From Symsagittifera roscoffensis (Eukaryota; Xenacoelomorpha; Acoela; Convolutidae), in the NCBI RefSeq assembly GCF_963678635.1, contig NC_087063.1, positions 5,488,386-5,552,385 on the forward strand: a stretch of 64,000 nucleotides of DNA, read 5' to 3'. The notes below the pieces were generated by a model that did no database searches, was not told where the DNA came from, and saw nothing but the letters and a program-made list of their open reading frames with translations. Position 1 is the stretch's first letter. The number at the start of each line of letters is the position of its first letter. The translations under genes and the position numbers were made by a program. Shown here one piece after another: positions 1-11,028 of this stretch.

Positions 1-714
1 AAAATAACTGTCTAGATACTCGTGCTTGTTGTATCTTATCTCCTTTTTTATCACCTCTCTGTCTTCTTCACTGTGCTTAAGTCTTTTGTCAATCTGATTT
101 AATTTCGCCAACAAGTCACCCAGCTCAATGGTAGTCTCTTCATGGTCAGCCGTCGGTCTCTCTTCGGCCGTAGCCTCTGCTTTAGCTTGTTCCTCTCTTG
201 GATTGGCTTCTGAGGTCTTCGTGCTCACTGTCCCAAATGTTCGTGCTCTTTCTGCTTTTGGTTCTTCAGTCACGTTTTCTTTCGTTTTTATTCCGAACAT
301 TATTCCCAATTTTTCCGTAAAAGATGTCCTCTTTACTTGAGAGTCTTCTTTCACCGTTTCTTCGGTGTTGCCTATTGCATCTTCCGCGTCATCTATCGGT
401 GAGAACTCTATGGGTTTCTGGTTCGGTTCCTCTGCATTGGGCATTGGAGTTGACTCTGTCGCCATCTTCCTTGTTTCATCCACACTTTGATCGGGTGTCT
501 CTAGATCAATCTCGATGGTGGGTTCTACTCGCTCCCCTTCCGTGCCCTCTTTCGCCCTGTTCTCCGCTGTACTCCTTGTGCTGACCATGTTAACTGAAAA
601 GTTCTTCTTCGTTATCTTTGGGCCCGTTGATGTCGTTCCGCGCAGCGATGAATTATATTTCGTGTTTGATCCACTTGACCTTTTTTCGAGCACCGGTACC
701 CTACTCCGCCTCAT
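1..714 (-). CDS. retroelement gag-like ORF, 5' end, open at window edge
   Basis: Reading leftwards from the ATG at 714-712, all 238 codons to base 1 are open, so the protein continues outside the window. It starts MRRSRVPVLEKR. The first ~190 residues are hydrophilic, rich in E, K, T and P, and look disordered. The last ~45 residues form a charged helical, coiled-coil-like stretch containing LLAKLNQIDKRLKH and ending KKEIRYNKHEYLDSYF. In my recollection this kind of end resembles the start of Gag in Ty3/gypsy-like LTR elements; no search was possible. Codon usage is GC-richer than the flanks, which supports real coding. No protease or RT is visible because they would lie to the left. A host coiled-coil protein is the main alternative. 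Confidence 0.55.
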   Translation of the reverse strand, partial: MRRSRVPVLEKRSSGSNTKYNSSLRGTTSTGPKITKKNFSVNMVSTRSTAENRAKEGTEGERVEPTIEIDLETPDQSVDETRKMATESTPMPNAEEPNQKPIEFSPIDDAEDAIGNTEETVKEDSQVKRTSFTEKLGIMFGIKTKENVTEEPKAERARTFGTVSTKTSEANPREEQAKAEATAEERPTADHEETTIELGDLLAKLNQIDKRLKHSEEDREVIKKEIRYNKHEYLDSYF

Positions 715-1034
715 TATTTCTATTTACAACTGCTTTTATTTACAATTTTATTATATACACGATTCTATTCTAAGAATAAAAAAAATAATAAAACAACAAG
801 ACAACAAAAAAAAATTTTTTTTTTTTTTTTTTGTGGTAACAAATTTAGTACAACGTGTTAAAAACCTTGTTGTAGCTCTCTTTCTAAAACCTTTGAAAAA
901 TTTCCCTTAATGTGGTCTCAACTGTACCTATTTCGATTTGTCTTATTCTGTCTTAAAACACCCTTGTTGTAATTTGACTTCAATTTCTATACCGTCCCAA
1001 GACTATTCGTCACTATCACAGTACTCTCCGCTAG
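715..1034. other. leader region upstream of the gag-like ORF
   Basis: No coding signal. On the minus strand this lies directly upstream of the gag-like ATG. It holds an A-rich stretch at about 778-812 and a T run at about 814-832. A possible minus-strand acceptor (TTCTTAG) lies near 770. No tRNA primer-binding site was recognised. Confidence 0.4.
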
Positions 1035-1735
1035 TGTCCTAAGACCCTTGTACCAAGGCCACTGTTCCAAGACTACTGTCCCAAGACTAGTGTCCCACGA
1101 CTACTGTCCCAAGACTAGTGTCCCAAGGCTAGTGTCCCAAGACTACTGTCCCAAGACTAGTGTCCCAAGGGTAGTGTCCCAAGACCAGTGTCCCAAGGCT
1201 AGTGTCCCAAGACTACTGTCCCAAGACTAGTGTCCCAAGGCTAGTGTCCCAAGACTACTGTCCCAAGGGTAGTGTCCCAAGACTAGTGTCCCAAGGCTAG
1301 TGTCCCAAGACTACTGTCCCAAGACTAGTGTCCCAAGGGTAGTGTCCCAAGACCAGTGTCCCAAGGCTGGTGTCCCAAGACTAGTGTCCCAAGACTAGTG
1401 TCCCAAAACCACTGTCCCAAGACCACTGTCCCCAGACCCTGTCCCAAGACCCCTGCCCCAACACCACTGTCCCAAGACCCCTGTCCCAAGACCCTGTCCC
1501 AAGACCCTGTCCCAAGACCACTGTCCCAAGACCCTGTCCCAAGACCCTGTCCCAAGACCCTGTCCCAAGACCCTGTCCCAAGACCACTGTCCCAAGACCA
1601 CTGTCCCAAGACCCTGTCCCAAGACTACTGTCCCAAGAACCTGTCCCAAGACCCTGTCCCAAGACCACTGTCCCAAGACCACTGTCCCAAGACCCTGTCC
1701 CAAGACCACTGTCCCAATACTCGTCACGGAGTGTC
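1035..1735. repeat. 13-15 bp minisatellite, TGTCCCAAGAC core
   Basis: About 48 head-to-tail copies of TGTCCCAAGAC followed by 2-4 variable bases. Units of 15 bp (ending TAC, TAG or CACT-type) dominate the left part, and 13-bp units (TGTCCCAAGACCC) mix with 15-bp units in the right part. Long ORFs in several frames here are by-products of the repeat. It lies upstream of the gag-like ORF on the minus strand, so it may be part of that element's leader or an independent expansion. Confidence 0.95.
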
Positions 1736-2540
1736 TTCCTCGTTGTAGGGTCTTCTTGAATCACCGTACCTTGTACCACCACTCAAGCTCTAGTAAAATT
1801 TTCCCAAAAACCCTCTCTTAAAAGCCAAATGCTGACCCCCCTCTTCTTTTTGGTTGTTTCTATTTCAATGTAGGTGCGCAGGTATCTTGCGATCACCTGT
1901 TCGTATAAAACCAAACACAAATCCTCACTAAAATGCAACAAAAATCTAAGTAAGAAAAATAATAAAAACAGAAAAATGAGCCCACCTGAAATTCAAAGGT
2001 GACCAATGTCTACCTTTCGTCTAAAAAAAAATGTCTGGTACCTAATTGCCACGCGTTTTCCTCCCCCCACTAGTGATCTTATGGGGTATCACAAAAGCTG
2101 TCTATATCCGGTCCCCCCTACCAAACCAACCAGCGTACCAGTCTTAACTCGAGTTGAATTTTGGATATTCACCTATTATCACCAACGCGTGTTATGGCTA
2201 ATGTAACTAAGTCAACGATGTCGACTAATTAGTTACTCTAATTTCCCTCCTTTTTACAATTTACAACCGCCAACCTCTAACTTAACCAGCCCCCCTTCTA
2301 ACCTCCCCCCTTTTTAGCCCCCCTTCTTAAGCCTAAAATTACCTTAAGCGCCGGGTGCTAAACCTCTCAAGAGAAAACCGTAGACCTGTCTCCAGGCCTG
2401 CTCAAGTAAAAACGTTCCTCAAAACCGGGGGATGTCGCTTATCCTATTTTACGCTTATCTCCTATAATGTAATGTGGATTTTAACGATACCCGTTCTGCC
2501 CAACTTGAGAACTCGAGAATTGCCAAATCCTTCTTGGCTG
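1736..2540. other. no gene seen
   Basis: No coding or RNA signal. The plus strand has C-rich tracts around 2235-2320. It could be part of the long leader or LTR of the minus-strand element at the left edge, but no LTR boundary pair is visible. Confidence 0.3.
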
Positions 2541-2735
2541 CTTTCCCACTCGACTGGTCACCTGTTCCAGTCCAGTCTCCTATTGGTTCAGCTCAAGTTT
2601 CCCTGAACCACTTTCCCACTCGGCTGGTCACCTCTTCCAGTCAAGTCTCCTATTGGTTCAGCTCAAGTGTCCCTGAACCACTTTCCCACTCGGCTGGTCA
2701 CCTCTTCCAGTGAAGTCTCCTATTGGTCCAGCTAA
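2541..2735. repeat. 70-bp tandem repeat, three copies
   Basis: Copies begin at 2541, 2611 and 2681 with CTTTCCCACTCGRCTGGTCA, exact period 70 bp, with a few substitutions and a partial third copy. Each carries CTCCTATTGG, a CCAAT-box-like sequence on the minus strand, so the repeats could be tandem promoter elements for a minus-strand transcript. That role is inference only. Confidence 0.9.
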
Positions 2736-4974
2736 GTTCCAAACTATCTGAAAACCCTTGACAACGCCCCACACTCGGGCACTTTATTACGGTTACTGGG
2801 TTAAATTGCTAGGTTGATCGAAACGATCGAACTTATAAAACAGTATGGGTATACTATTTAATTAATATAAAGGTTTGATCCAACTGATCTGGTGTCAAAG
2901 TCACTGTCTTTTTTCGTTTTATGGTTTTTGTTCCTTTTTCTATTCTTTTTTGGTTTTTGTTTTGCTTTTTGTCTTTTTGCTCGTGTTTTTGTACCCCTAG
3001 TTGCCCCCCTTTACTCGGTTAGCTAAGCCTCGTTCGGAGAGCGTACCAGGAAATTTTCTCGAGTTTTCTTAAAAAGCTATCACGGTACAACCGGAAGGTT
3101 TGCACGTTCCTGTCGAACCGTACCGCCGGTACTCTAGGATGGGCATTCAGCCCGAAGCTGTCTCAAGTGGGTTCGACTCCGCAGTCTTGATGTCGTAAAC
3201 ACCCAGGAGCGCCATAAAAACACTATGTAACATTCGTCTACTGCAGTCACACATGAGGCTTAAGAAAAATAGGCCCTATAACCACTGGCTCAAGGGTCAG
3301 GGAGACCATCTCTTGTGTTTTTCTACCTCAAGAACGGTCGGAGCCAGTTCGGTTCGTTTGTGACATGAGACTACGACCCGTTACAGCTTAAAGGCTACTA
3401 CTAAAATATCCCCCCACTCTAGAATTAGAAACGTCCCCATACTTAGGTCTCTAGATACCCAAAATACATGAACGCCGTTAAAAACCGGGTTGGAACAATC
3501 CGTTAAGTTACTTTTTATTAGACAGTGGAACTTTGATCCATTTCAGATGGATCAACCTAAAACTCGCCTTACCTCAACATAACAATTATAAAACACACTC
3601 TAGGAATTTAAATTAAGGACTCACATTGTAGCACGCTCAAGAAGTGGGAAATAATCCAGTCGGTAGTTAACTCAAGAATTAAATAACGTAACTAAATGAG
3701 TCTAATGTTTTATAGTTTTAACAATGAGAACGAGTTTATACTCTAGACAATAGTTTTCTTGTGAACAATTGGGACACTCTAGCTGTCCACCTTTCCACCG
3801 AAGGTTCACTCTGGTCCAGTTAATAATAGTACTCCAATCACAACAATCCAATTCGAGGTAATACTCTCGTCTCTGTCACAGATGGGACAGCTCTACTCTC
3901 GATTATTATTGTGATGGAAATTGCGAATAGCAATTTCCTACTGCTTTTTCTTGCGACTTTCCCGCGTATGCGACTCAATTGTTCTGAAATTGTTCTCACT
4001 TCTTTTTCTGATTTTCAGTTCTCGCGAGAAAATCGTGCATGACAGGTTCCATTCGAAATTTTGAAAAATTAAATTTCACTCCAAAATCAAGTGTTTTTTG
4101 CTTCTCTCAAGGTCAAACTTCCAAATATGACCGACTGGCACAGAGCGCCATAAAAACGTCTATGTAACATTCGCCCAAATACTACACAGCGACGGAGCGT
4201 AGAAAAAGTACCTTTTAACGACTGGCAGGCGTCAGTTACCCTAATCCTACTCGTTTTTCAACGTCTCGACCTTGCCAGTAGATTTTCTGGTCTGTTTAGG
4301 GCTAAGTAAAAAGTTACTATTTTTAGGCCATCAGTCAAACGACTTTTGATCAGCTTTCGTTTACATGCGAACACAACCACATAGCTGAGTCTCGCATCCT
4401 CAGACTACGTGATTGCTATTAAAAACACGGCTCGAATACCCTATTTTATTATGTTTTTGTGTGACAGTTCTATATTAAATCCATTGGAGATGGATTGACC
4501 CTTTCCTCTTTCTAGCTACTCATACTCTAAAATATCAAATAATACCGGTATTAATTCAAAGTTCTATGGCATTCCTGGCATTAGTTTTCTGCAGTCCTTC
4601 AACATATAACAGTCTCTGGGGGACCAAGCCTCCGCTCTTGTAATCTTCTCTAGATAACGTTCTTATCTCTCCCAATTTGTGGCACGGGAGGGTTCCGCGG
4701 AATATTCCTTCCCCACTGAAGCTTCCTTTTCCACTAATTTCCACTGCTAAGGATCTTATCGTGTGTTATTGCCACGATAAGAGGCCCCGTTTTTCTCGTG
4801 TTCCCGCACGACCGTTTTTCACTATATTTGTCGTTGTTCTGTTTTTTCGTTCCTTTTCGTCAAAATGGCCGTCTTTTTCAGAAATACTTGCCCCTCAATC
4901 GAAATTTTAAAAATTTAAACGTCCGGAATATTTCAACCCTGCTTCGCAGCACTTCTTTGTTAGTAAAGCCTTTA
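2736..4974. other. unassigned region with diverged internal duplication
   Basis: No gene is supported. Two segments, about 3205-3560 and 4142-4510, share GAGCGCCATAAAAAC, CTATGTAACATTCG and then, about 330 bp later, a small inverted motif of the form GATCCA...TGGATC (3535-3554) or ATCCATTGGAGATGGAT (4478-4494). A weaker third relative of the last motif lies at 2875-2893. They look like old tandem copies of one element, possibly LTR fragments. A B-box-like GGTTCGACTCC occurs at about 3169. Confidence 0.35.
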
Positions 4975-5222
4975 GTCGTCTTTTTCTGTCCCGCCGGAAG
5001 GTTGCGCTGTGCCAGTCTGGCAGAATGGCACAGAACAATCTGCCACATGAAACAGTGCAAAGCAAGACCATCGACGAATTCAAGTAGAAACTGGACGGAC
5101 AAACATTGGAAAGCGATTGGAATTGACATGTACGACATCGAACGGAGATAGGAAAGAAGCTTTGAAATGACCACAAGAGGCACTGCCTAATGATCATAAA
5201 AAACTTGACTTGACTTGACATA
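4975..5222 (+). mobile_element. 3' end of a CR1/Jockey-like non-LTR retrotransposon (relic)
   Basis: Translation across two plus-strand frames gives pieces typical of the extreme C-terminus of CR1/Jockey-clade reverse transcriptases: SRRKVAL, then NNLPHETVQSKTIDEFK (the 'WNSLP...FKxRLD' signature), then after a stop and a frame change DKHWKAIGIDMYDIERR and a stop. The final bases are ACTTGACTTGACTTGACA, the simple tandem tail usual at the 3' end of such elements. Frame breaks show that it is dead. Only about 250 bp remain, the usual 5'-truncated outcome of target-primed reverse transcription. Confidence 0.7.
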
Positions 5223-5999
5223 AATCAATCCGTTCAGTTCATTACAGCAGTTTAGAAAACATATTACTGTTTAAGAGTGGCTATGCGCCGAGCTCCCGAT
5301 TCCAATCTGACCGAGATATAACGTCGTTATCTTCTCCTTATCTCTGTTCGCGATGGTTCGAATCCGTTCCGAATTTGCCTCTCAACCTTCCGGCTGCACT
5401 TGCTCTCGTGCTCAGTTTGTGTTCCATCCGGCTGTTGTGTGTTCGCCACGTTGCAACAAATTAAAATAGCGATTTCAGCGTTTCTGAGAAATGCAAGGGG
5501 ATATTCGATTTTATAAAAAATATACTTCCAGAATCTTCCAACCCTTCTTTTCGTGTCGATTTTGTTACTAAGTCGCTTAGTTCTGTGTTCTTTGTGCCAC
5601 TGACAGTTCGGCTGTGACACCTGGGGGATTGGAACACCAGTTTTTTACATTGAGTGTGTTACATAAGTCAGAACTCTTGTTATAACTTTTGCGCAGCTGA
5701 CATTCAGGTCTCATGTAGAGAGAACTACATGTTCTTCCACTTTGAATTTAATTCTGTTGAAGCATCTCCCATCAGAAAATGGGGTGTTATCAAAGAAAAC
5801 ACCTAAGTGAGAAAGATTACTGATAAAACAGATAAAAAACTGCTTCATTCCAGCATTTACCAACCACATAATCCCGTGTAACTATACATTACCAAAAGAA
5901 CACAGTACTCACAGAATTTAAAGCCAAGACTCTCTCCGAGGTTGTTGTTGTTGTTGTTGTTGTGAATTTTCAGTAGGATACTGATGGGATGATATCCCC
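5223..5999. other. no gene seen; short TTG microsatellite
   Basis: No supported gene. A B-box-like GGTTCGAATCC lies at about 5354, but no A box stands at a workable distance. A (TTG)n microsatellite sits at about 5941-5962, where the minus-strand non-LTR element ends, and may be its 3' tail. Confidence 0.4.
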
Positions 6000-6006
6000 A
6001 AAGTTC

Positions 6007-8825
6007 TCAAAATTTTGTCCAGTTATTTCGGCACATGTTGCAGTCACAGAAGAGGACCCATGTGCACTTGTTTTGTTCTGAGAATTGATCGTCGAAAAAC
6101 TTCCACATCGTCTGTATCAATCTTCGCTTTAAGCCTCGCATTTCTCGAAATTCAATTTTCTGATTTAGTCGGTTTATTAGACGGCACGTCGTGAATGTAA
6201 ACTCTCCTCTAGCTTTTTCAGTTCTGGTCTTGTTTAGGTTGAACATTTCTTTCGTTCTTCCTGGATTTTCAATTTTTGCTGGGAGCATAATGTGATCGTT
6301 TTCTTCATGCATGAATTTCGCCATCATCAGTAACTCGTTCAGCTGGAGAAACAACGCAAGAGGCAGGATGTTTAACAATCTCAGCTGCTCTGTATAGTCA
6401 GAATCGTTTCCCGTGATCCATTTTAAGACTTTCTTTTGGAACCTTTCTAATCTCCCTAAGTCGCTTCTCGAGATATTGCAAATAATTAGACCATACGTTA
6501 GAACAGGAAGTATAAGGATTTGTACAGACCAAGTTTTATGCGCATTTTGACTTTGAGTTCTAAGTTTCTGCGGATGCAATAGAACGTTTTATTCGCTTTC
6601 GACATTCTTGAGTCAATATGGGTTGTCCATGTTAAATGTTTGGACACATGTATTCCTAGATCCTTTATCACATTCGAGCTTTCCACTGCTGTTTCACAAA
6701 GAATGAATTCGTGTTGATTTCCTCTAAATTCGACTTTAAAACATTTGTCCAGTGCCAGACTCATCTTGTTTTTGTCTACCCAGTTTTCAACGCTTTTTAG
6801 GTCCTGCTGGATGTCCTTTGTGTCTACATTCACTGCTAGTAATTTTAGGTCGTCTGCAAAGATAAATCGGTCACTAATTTTCAATACTTCACGAAGATCA
6901 TTTATGAAGATACAGAAGAATAATGGACCAATCAACGATCCTTGTGGTACGCCACTTGTAATTTCTAAAGTTTCTGATGAGAAATTGTCAGCACGAACAA
7001 ATTGTTTCCTGTTGCTGAGATAGTCTGCGATTATTTCAAGGAAACAGCCTGCAACTCCAATGTTGCTCATTTTCTTTAGTAGTTCATAATGTGGGACTTT
7101 GTCGAATGCCTTAGAGAAGTCGGTATAGAATGCGATCACATGGTTTTCAGCGTTCTTGTCAATAATAGCTTCGTAGATTTCTTTCAAGAAAGATAACATG
7201 TTTGTAACAACTGAACGGTTTTTAACAAAACCGTGCTGACTTCTTGTGAGAAATTTAATGAAATGGTCATACAACGCTGGATACATGCATTTTTCCAGGA
7301 TTTTACTCATGATATTTAGGAGTGACACCGGCCGGTAGTTTTCCATTAGTCGTTTGTCACCTTTCTTGTAAATAGGCGACACAGCCGCAACTTTCCATTT
7401 ATCTGGTATTTTCCTTACCCTCTTGATGTTTTTAAAAACGCAATGCAAAACTGTGGTCATTTCTCTGGCCGTTCGCTGGAAGAAAATTGGTGGGAATCCA
7501 TCTGGGCCCCGCGATTTTGTTATGTCCAGCTCTGTTATAATTTGGTTCAAATATGTTTTTGAGATACTGAAGTTACTCAATATCGTGTTTTCGCACTTCA
7601 TATCACTGAGGTTGAAGCTTGATTTGGGCGAAAAGACAGAGTGAAAATATTCATTCAAAAAGTTCACTTTTTCTTTGGCTTTGGTAACAGCTATTTCGTC
7701 CTTGATCATAGTCTTTGGGAGAGTTTCTGATTTTTTCAGTTTCTTAAAGTGTTTGAAAATTAAATGTGTGTTACGAGTGGACATCAAATTTTCCTGATAG
7801 TTTACTCTATCTTCCTCTACTGCTTCTTCAACCATTTTATTTAGAGATAGAATGAGATTTCTGCGGTAGCTTGTAGGTTTCAATTTGTATATTCTAGTTT
7901 GTGTTCGCAGTTTGTTCATGAGGTTTGAGGTACTTGGCGTAACCCATGGCGGAAGTGATTGGCGACGTCTCGTTCTTCTAGGCACATGTTGGTTTACCAA
8001 ATTTTCCAAATAGTCGTAAAGTTCCTCGCACATTCTGTTGATGTTTGTGTGACATACTGGTGAGAAAGGCTCACTTAGTATTGATTTCTTGATTTCGTTA
8101 TAGTCCACGCTACCGAAGCTTCGAAAGTTTTCAAAAGCGACTTTTAGCTCATGGTGAGGACATTCAATTAGAATGCTGATTGCTTTGTGGTCGGAGCAAT
8201 TGTAAATTTTTGAGAAATTTTCGTCAGGAGTCGGATGAATGTGACAATTTTTGAATAATGTAATGTCTAGGATGTTTTTGCCACAAGTTGGAAAATCTAT
8301 TGCCTGCTCGAACTGATGTTGCTCGATTAGTTCAATTATTGAGTTTTCTTCATTTTCCTTGCTACTATAGTCAATCCAGTTTGCATTTGGAAAATTTACA
8401 TCTCCGCAAATAATTGTTGCAGTTGATTGATTTGATTTCTCGATTTCATTTAATATTTGTGCGAAATCGCCTAGACAATAGCGATATTTGCTGGTCGAAT
8501 GTGGATTGTAAAAACAGCAGACAATAATTCGCTTATCGTTTATTTGGATGCTGCAAGTTAAACAACATTCAGGTTGCTTATTTGGCAATAATTTAGATGA
8601 AAATGTTTGTTTCACTGCCATTAGTACTCCACCATGCAAATTTTGATCTTTGGCTGTTTGTCGTTCTGATCTATAAATACTGTATTCATTTAGCTTTAGT
8701 TCAGATGATGCAATGTTTTCATTTAACCAAGTCTCGCAGAGACATATCATGTCATAGTTTGATGTTGCTATAGCATTTGCAAACTTCATTCGTCGTTCGA
8801 GATTTATGAGACTTCTTACATTCAT
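6007..8825 (-). CDS. ORF2: endonuclease-reverse transcriptase (one frameshift)
   Basis: The ATG at 8825 is in frame with a stop only 21 bases upstream, and the protein begins MNVRSLINLE as EEP endonucleases of this group do. Endonuclease: catalytic Glu in CETWLN (residue 31), GDVNFPN (141-147), SDH (211-213). Reverse transcriptase: RGPDGFPP (about 439), NYRPVSLL (497), TDFSKAFDK (568-576), SGVPQGSLIGP (624-634), and the FADD active site (656-659). After 775 residues the frame ends at 6498. The next frame continues LILPVLTYGL and runs to 6007, giving the thumb and C-terminal tail. A single missing base near 6515 explains the break. It copies its RNA at a nicked target, but this copy cannot make an intact protein. 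Confidence 0.93.
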
Positions 8826-8846
8826 TAGCAGGATGTTGAGAAAGCT

Positions 8847-9740
8847 CTAAGCATCATCTGCTTGTTCTGCTTCTATCATCTCTTTTTTCCCATCATTGAA
8901 CAGCTCGAAATTCCTGATTTTGATTTTCTCCTTTGGGACTCCTTCGTCTAGAATTTCTCTTTTTAAGCATAGGGTTTCCTTCCTCGCATCTTCTTTCGAT
9001 AATGCTGGCAGAAGGTAAATTTCCTCATCTCGCAGCTCATCTCTTTTTTCGAAGCTCTTTGCCAGCACCAATCGTGCTTCATGCTCCGTTGACAGAGTTA
9101 TTAATAAGGTTCTTGACTTGATGCGCTCTTTGCTGATTTTCCCTAGCCTTTTTATTTCTTCAATTTGTGGTTTAACTCCTAACTTTTTTAGTACCTCATA
9201 TACTTTTTCGGTTGTGGGGACAAAATTTTCGCCTTTTGATTTCTCGGGATCTTCTCTGATCCCCTGTATACGGAAGCTTTTATTGATATTATGATGTATT
9301 TCTTGTTTTACTTCTTTTCCAGCTCCTGGTTGAGCTTTCACATCTTTAACAGGTTTCACACTGAGTACATCTGCATAGCTTTTTTCCAGTTTTTAGCATG
9401 TGGTTTTTGTAGCGTTTTCGACTTTTTCATCAACCAATGCCGTCAGCCTTTTTTCCATATTTTCAAGACGTGCTTGTATTCCCTCACTCTCTTTTTCAAT
9501 TTTCTCGTTCATTTGCATCATGGTCCTACACTTTATGAAGTTATCTCTTTCGTTATTAGTTACACATGTGTCGCATAGAAGCATTGCGTTTAAACCCAAG
9601 TCTTTTATGCCATTGATGGCGGTGTTAGTAAGACCAGTGCAGGTGCTCTCAAGATGCATTTGAGCATTGCAAGATACACAACTGAAATATCTGTCCCTGG
9701 CATTTATGGGTTTTTTGCACGTTTTGCAATTTTTAGTCAT
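8847..9740 (-). CDS. ORF1: PHD-like zinc-finger RNA-binding protein (one in-frame stop)
   Basis: The likely start is MTKNCKTCKKP at 9740; the frame stays open a little further upstream into the 54-bp repeats but without an ATG. The N-terminus has a Cys/His pattern C-x2-C ... C-x2-C-x4-H ... C-x2-C (CKTC, CVSC, H, CDTC) typical of the PHD finger in CR1-type ORF1. A coiled-coil-like stretch follows (MNEKIEKESEGIQARLENMEKRL). An in-frame TAA at 9395-9393 interrupts the protein, and the same frame resumes with KLEKSYADVL and ends QADDA at 8847. The second half carries a GIREDPEKSKGE segment and a basic/acidic C-terminus, as in nucleic-acid chaperone ORF1 proteins. ORF2 starts 21 bases after this stop. 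Confidence 0.8.
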
Positions 9741-9792
9741 ATTGGTGGATACAGAGAGAAGGAGAAAATGGGATAGAGAAAATTTATTTACA

Positions 9793-9954
9793 ATTTGATC
9801 CAAGCCTGGACAATTAAGCCCAGTCCCGTCACGAATTGAAATTTATATTTGATCCAAGCCTGGACAATTAAGCCCAGTCCCGTCACGAATTGAAATTTAA
9901 ATTTGATCCAAGCCTGGACAATTAAGCCCAGTCCCGTCACGAATTGAAATTTAA
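9793..9954 (-). repeat. three 54-bp monomers upstream of ORF1
   Basis: Copies begin at 9793, 9847 and 9901, exact period 54 bp, nearly identical, with core AAGCCTGGACAATTAAGCCC. They abut ORF1 on its 5' side. Tandem 5' monomers acting as internal promoter units are known in some non-LTR elements such as mouse L1, so that role is plausible here, but it is inferred only from position. Confidence 0.9.
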
Positions 9955-9963
9955 ACTCACAAT

Positions 9964-10491
9964 TTATTTCTGTTCTCGTTTCCTTCGTGCTTCTCGTTGT
10001 TTTTTTGACGGTTTCTTTTTCTTCTTTATGATATCACTCAAGTTGCTATTGTTGTTTCGTATTATAGCTAAAGTTTTGATTTCAAGTGCGGTTTCCTGAT
10101 GCAGTTCTCTGTATCCTTCAAGTAGATCTTTGTCCTGTTGTTTCGAATTCGAAATTATGTCTGTTGTAACTTGAACAACTGGTATCGGAAGTTTTCTTAG
10201 ATCTTCAAGAATATAGGGTGCACCGTCTCTCTGACAATAGACAAGGCCTTCAATTCGAGGATGCGAATTGATTAGGGGTTTGATTTCTGATACTAGTCGA
10301 TTGGCAGTAAGGGGAGTCCTTGGATTGAATGGATGTTTTGAAATCGAATTATTTATTACGTCGTGCCAGATAATTACAGACTCGTTTCTATTAATTTCGT
10401 CTCTCAAGATGTTTCGTACGATTTTATTCGATTTCGATTTGGGAGGAAACGTTACAATCTTCAAGTGCCAGATGTAATGAGCTCGCTCCAA
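9964..10491 (-). CDS. SGNH-like / accessory ORF beside the non-LTR element, N-terminus broken
   Basis: An open frame of about 175 codons ends at 9964, ten bases before the 54-bp monomers. It has no ATG near its start and is preceded by a stop. The adjacent frame just upstream reads MVVIIGASSLHLALEDC, which would fit block I of an SGNH/GDSL hydrolase if a frameshift near 10450 is assumed. The body contains SVIIWHDVINNSISKH, which could be the block with the conserved D/N, then GLVYCQRDGAP. The C-terminus is very basic (KKKKKPSKKQREARRKREQK). Esterase-type SGNH domains occur in ORF1 proteins of CR1-like elements, so this may be a displaced or extra ORF of the same element. The family assignment is tentative. 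Confidence 0.5.
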   Translation of the reverse strand: MERAHYIWHLKIVTFPPKSKSNKIVRNILRDEINRNESVIIWHDVINNSISKHPFNPRTPLTANRLVSEIKPLINSHPRIEGLVYCQRDGAPYILEDLRKLPIPVVQVTTDIISNSKQQDKDLLEGYRELHQETALEIKTLAIIRNNNSNLSDIIKKKKKPSKKQREARRKREQK

Positions 10492-10499
10492 TAATCACA

Positions 10500-11028
10500 A
10501 CCATGAAAAAGGGGTCACCACGGCTACCCCGCAAATCATTTAACCTGAAACTATTTAAAGATGACTCTATCCCGCAACGTGTACTCAGGAATTACGACCA
10601 CAATTGATTAATGATATATTTGTAAATTGGGTTGTAAACCGAGGGTAAAAATATGTTCTTTTTTTCCCATGTAGCTTCAGAGTTTCAATCTACTACTCTT
10701 TCTATCATAAATATGCCTTGACCCAAATAAATAGATACTGATAATAGCGTATTCTTGTAGATCACATAAAACGGCACTACAGTTTCAATCTAGATAAGGT
10801 CCGTATTGCATAAATTAATGCTTAAATGTGTGTTTTAATGATTGAAGAAGTTTTGCTCTATATGCTGCTTTTCAATATATTCTGCGCTATAAGCCGAATT
10901 TTGCTAACAGAATCCTATGGGGCCTGAGTTGACATCACTAGATTGGTTTTCAAGGATTTTTTAAACTTCAATGCCAATAAGTTCGAAAACGCTATAGCCA
11001 GTTTGGGTTCATTTCAGTTACATTTGAA
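10500..11028. other. upstream region of the TENT4 paralog
   Basis: No coding signal. AT-rich. It must hold whatever promoter drives the plus-strand paralog at 11029, but no TATA box or other element stands out. Confidence 0.3.

Larger units (their letters stand above)
5941..9954 (-). mobile_element. non-LTR retrotransposon, near full length (CR1/Jockey group)
   Basis: On the minus strand the order is three 54-bp monomers (9954-9793), ORF1 with a PHD-like zinc finger (9740-8847), ORF2 with endonuclease and reverse transcriptase (8825-6007), a short 3' UTR, and a (CAA)n tract at 5962-5941. Only two breaks are seen: one in-frame stop in ORF1 and one single-base frameshift in ORF2. The insertion is therefore fairly young. 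Endonuclease plus RT with a PHD-containing ORF1 is the layout of CR1-clade elements and relatives. The 528-bp ORF further upstream (10491-9964) may also belong to it. Confidence 0.85.

Noticed and set aside
1048-1782. Several ORFs with G/W/D/S-rich or P/S/Q/K-rich repeats over the minisatellite
   Set aside because: Any frame of a stop-free tandem repeat stays open; no coding evidence.
3125-3185. tRNA-Leu-like sequence with GGTTCGACTCC
   Set aside because: No acceptable A box or acceptor stem; too degenerate to call.
4556-5221. Several 60-117 codon ORFs on both strands
   Set aside because: Overlap the non-LTR 3' relic and its flanks; the only meaningful peptides are the broken RT tail.
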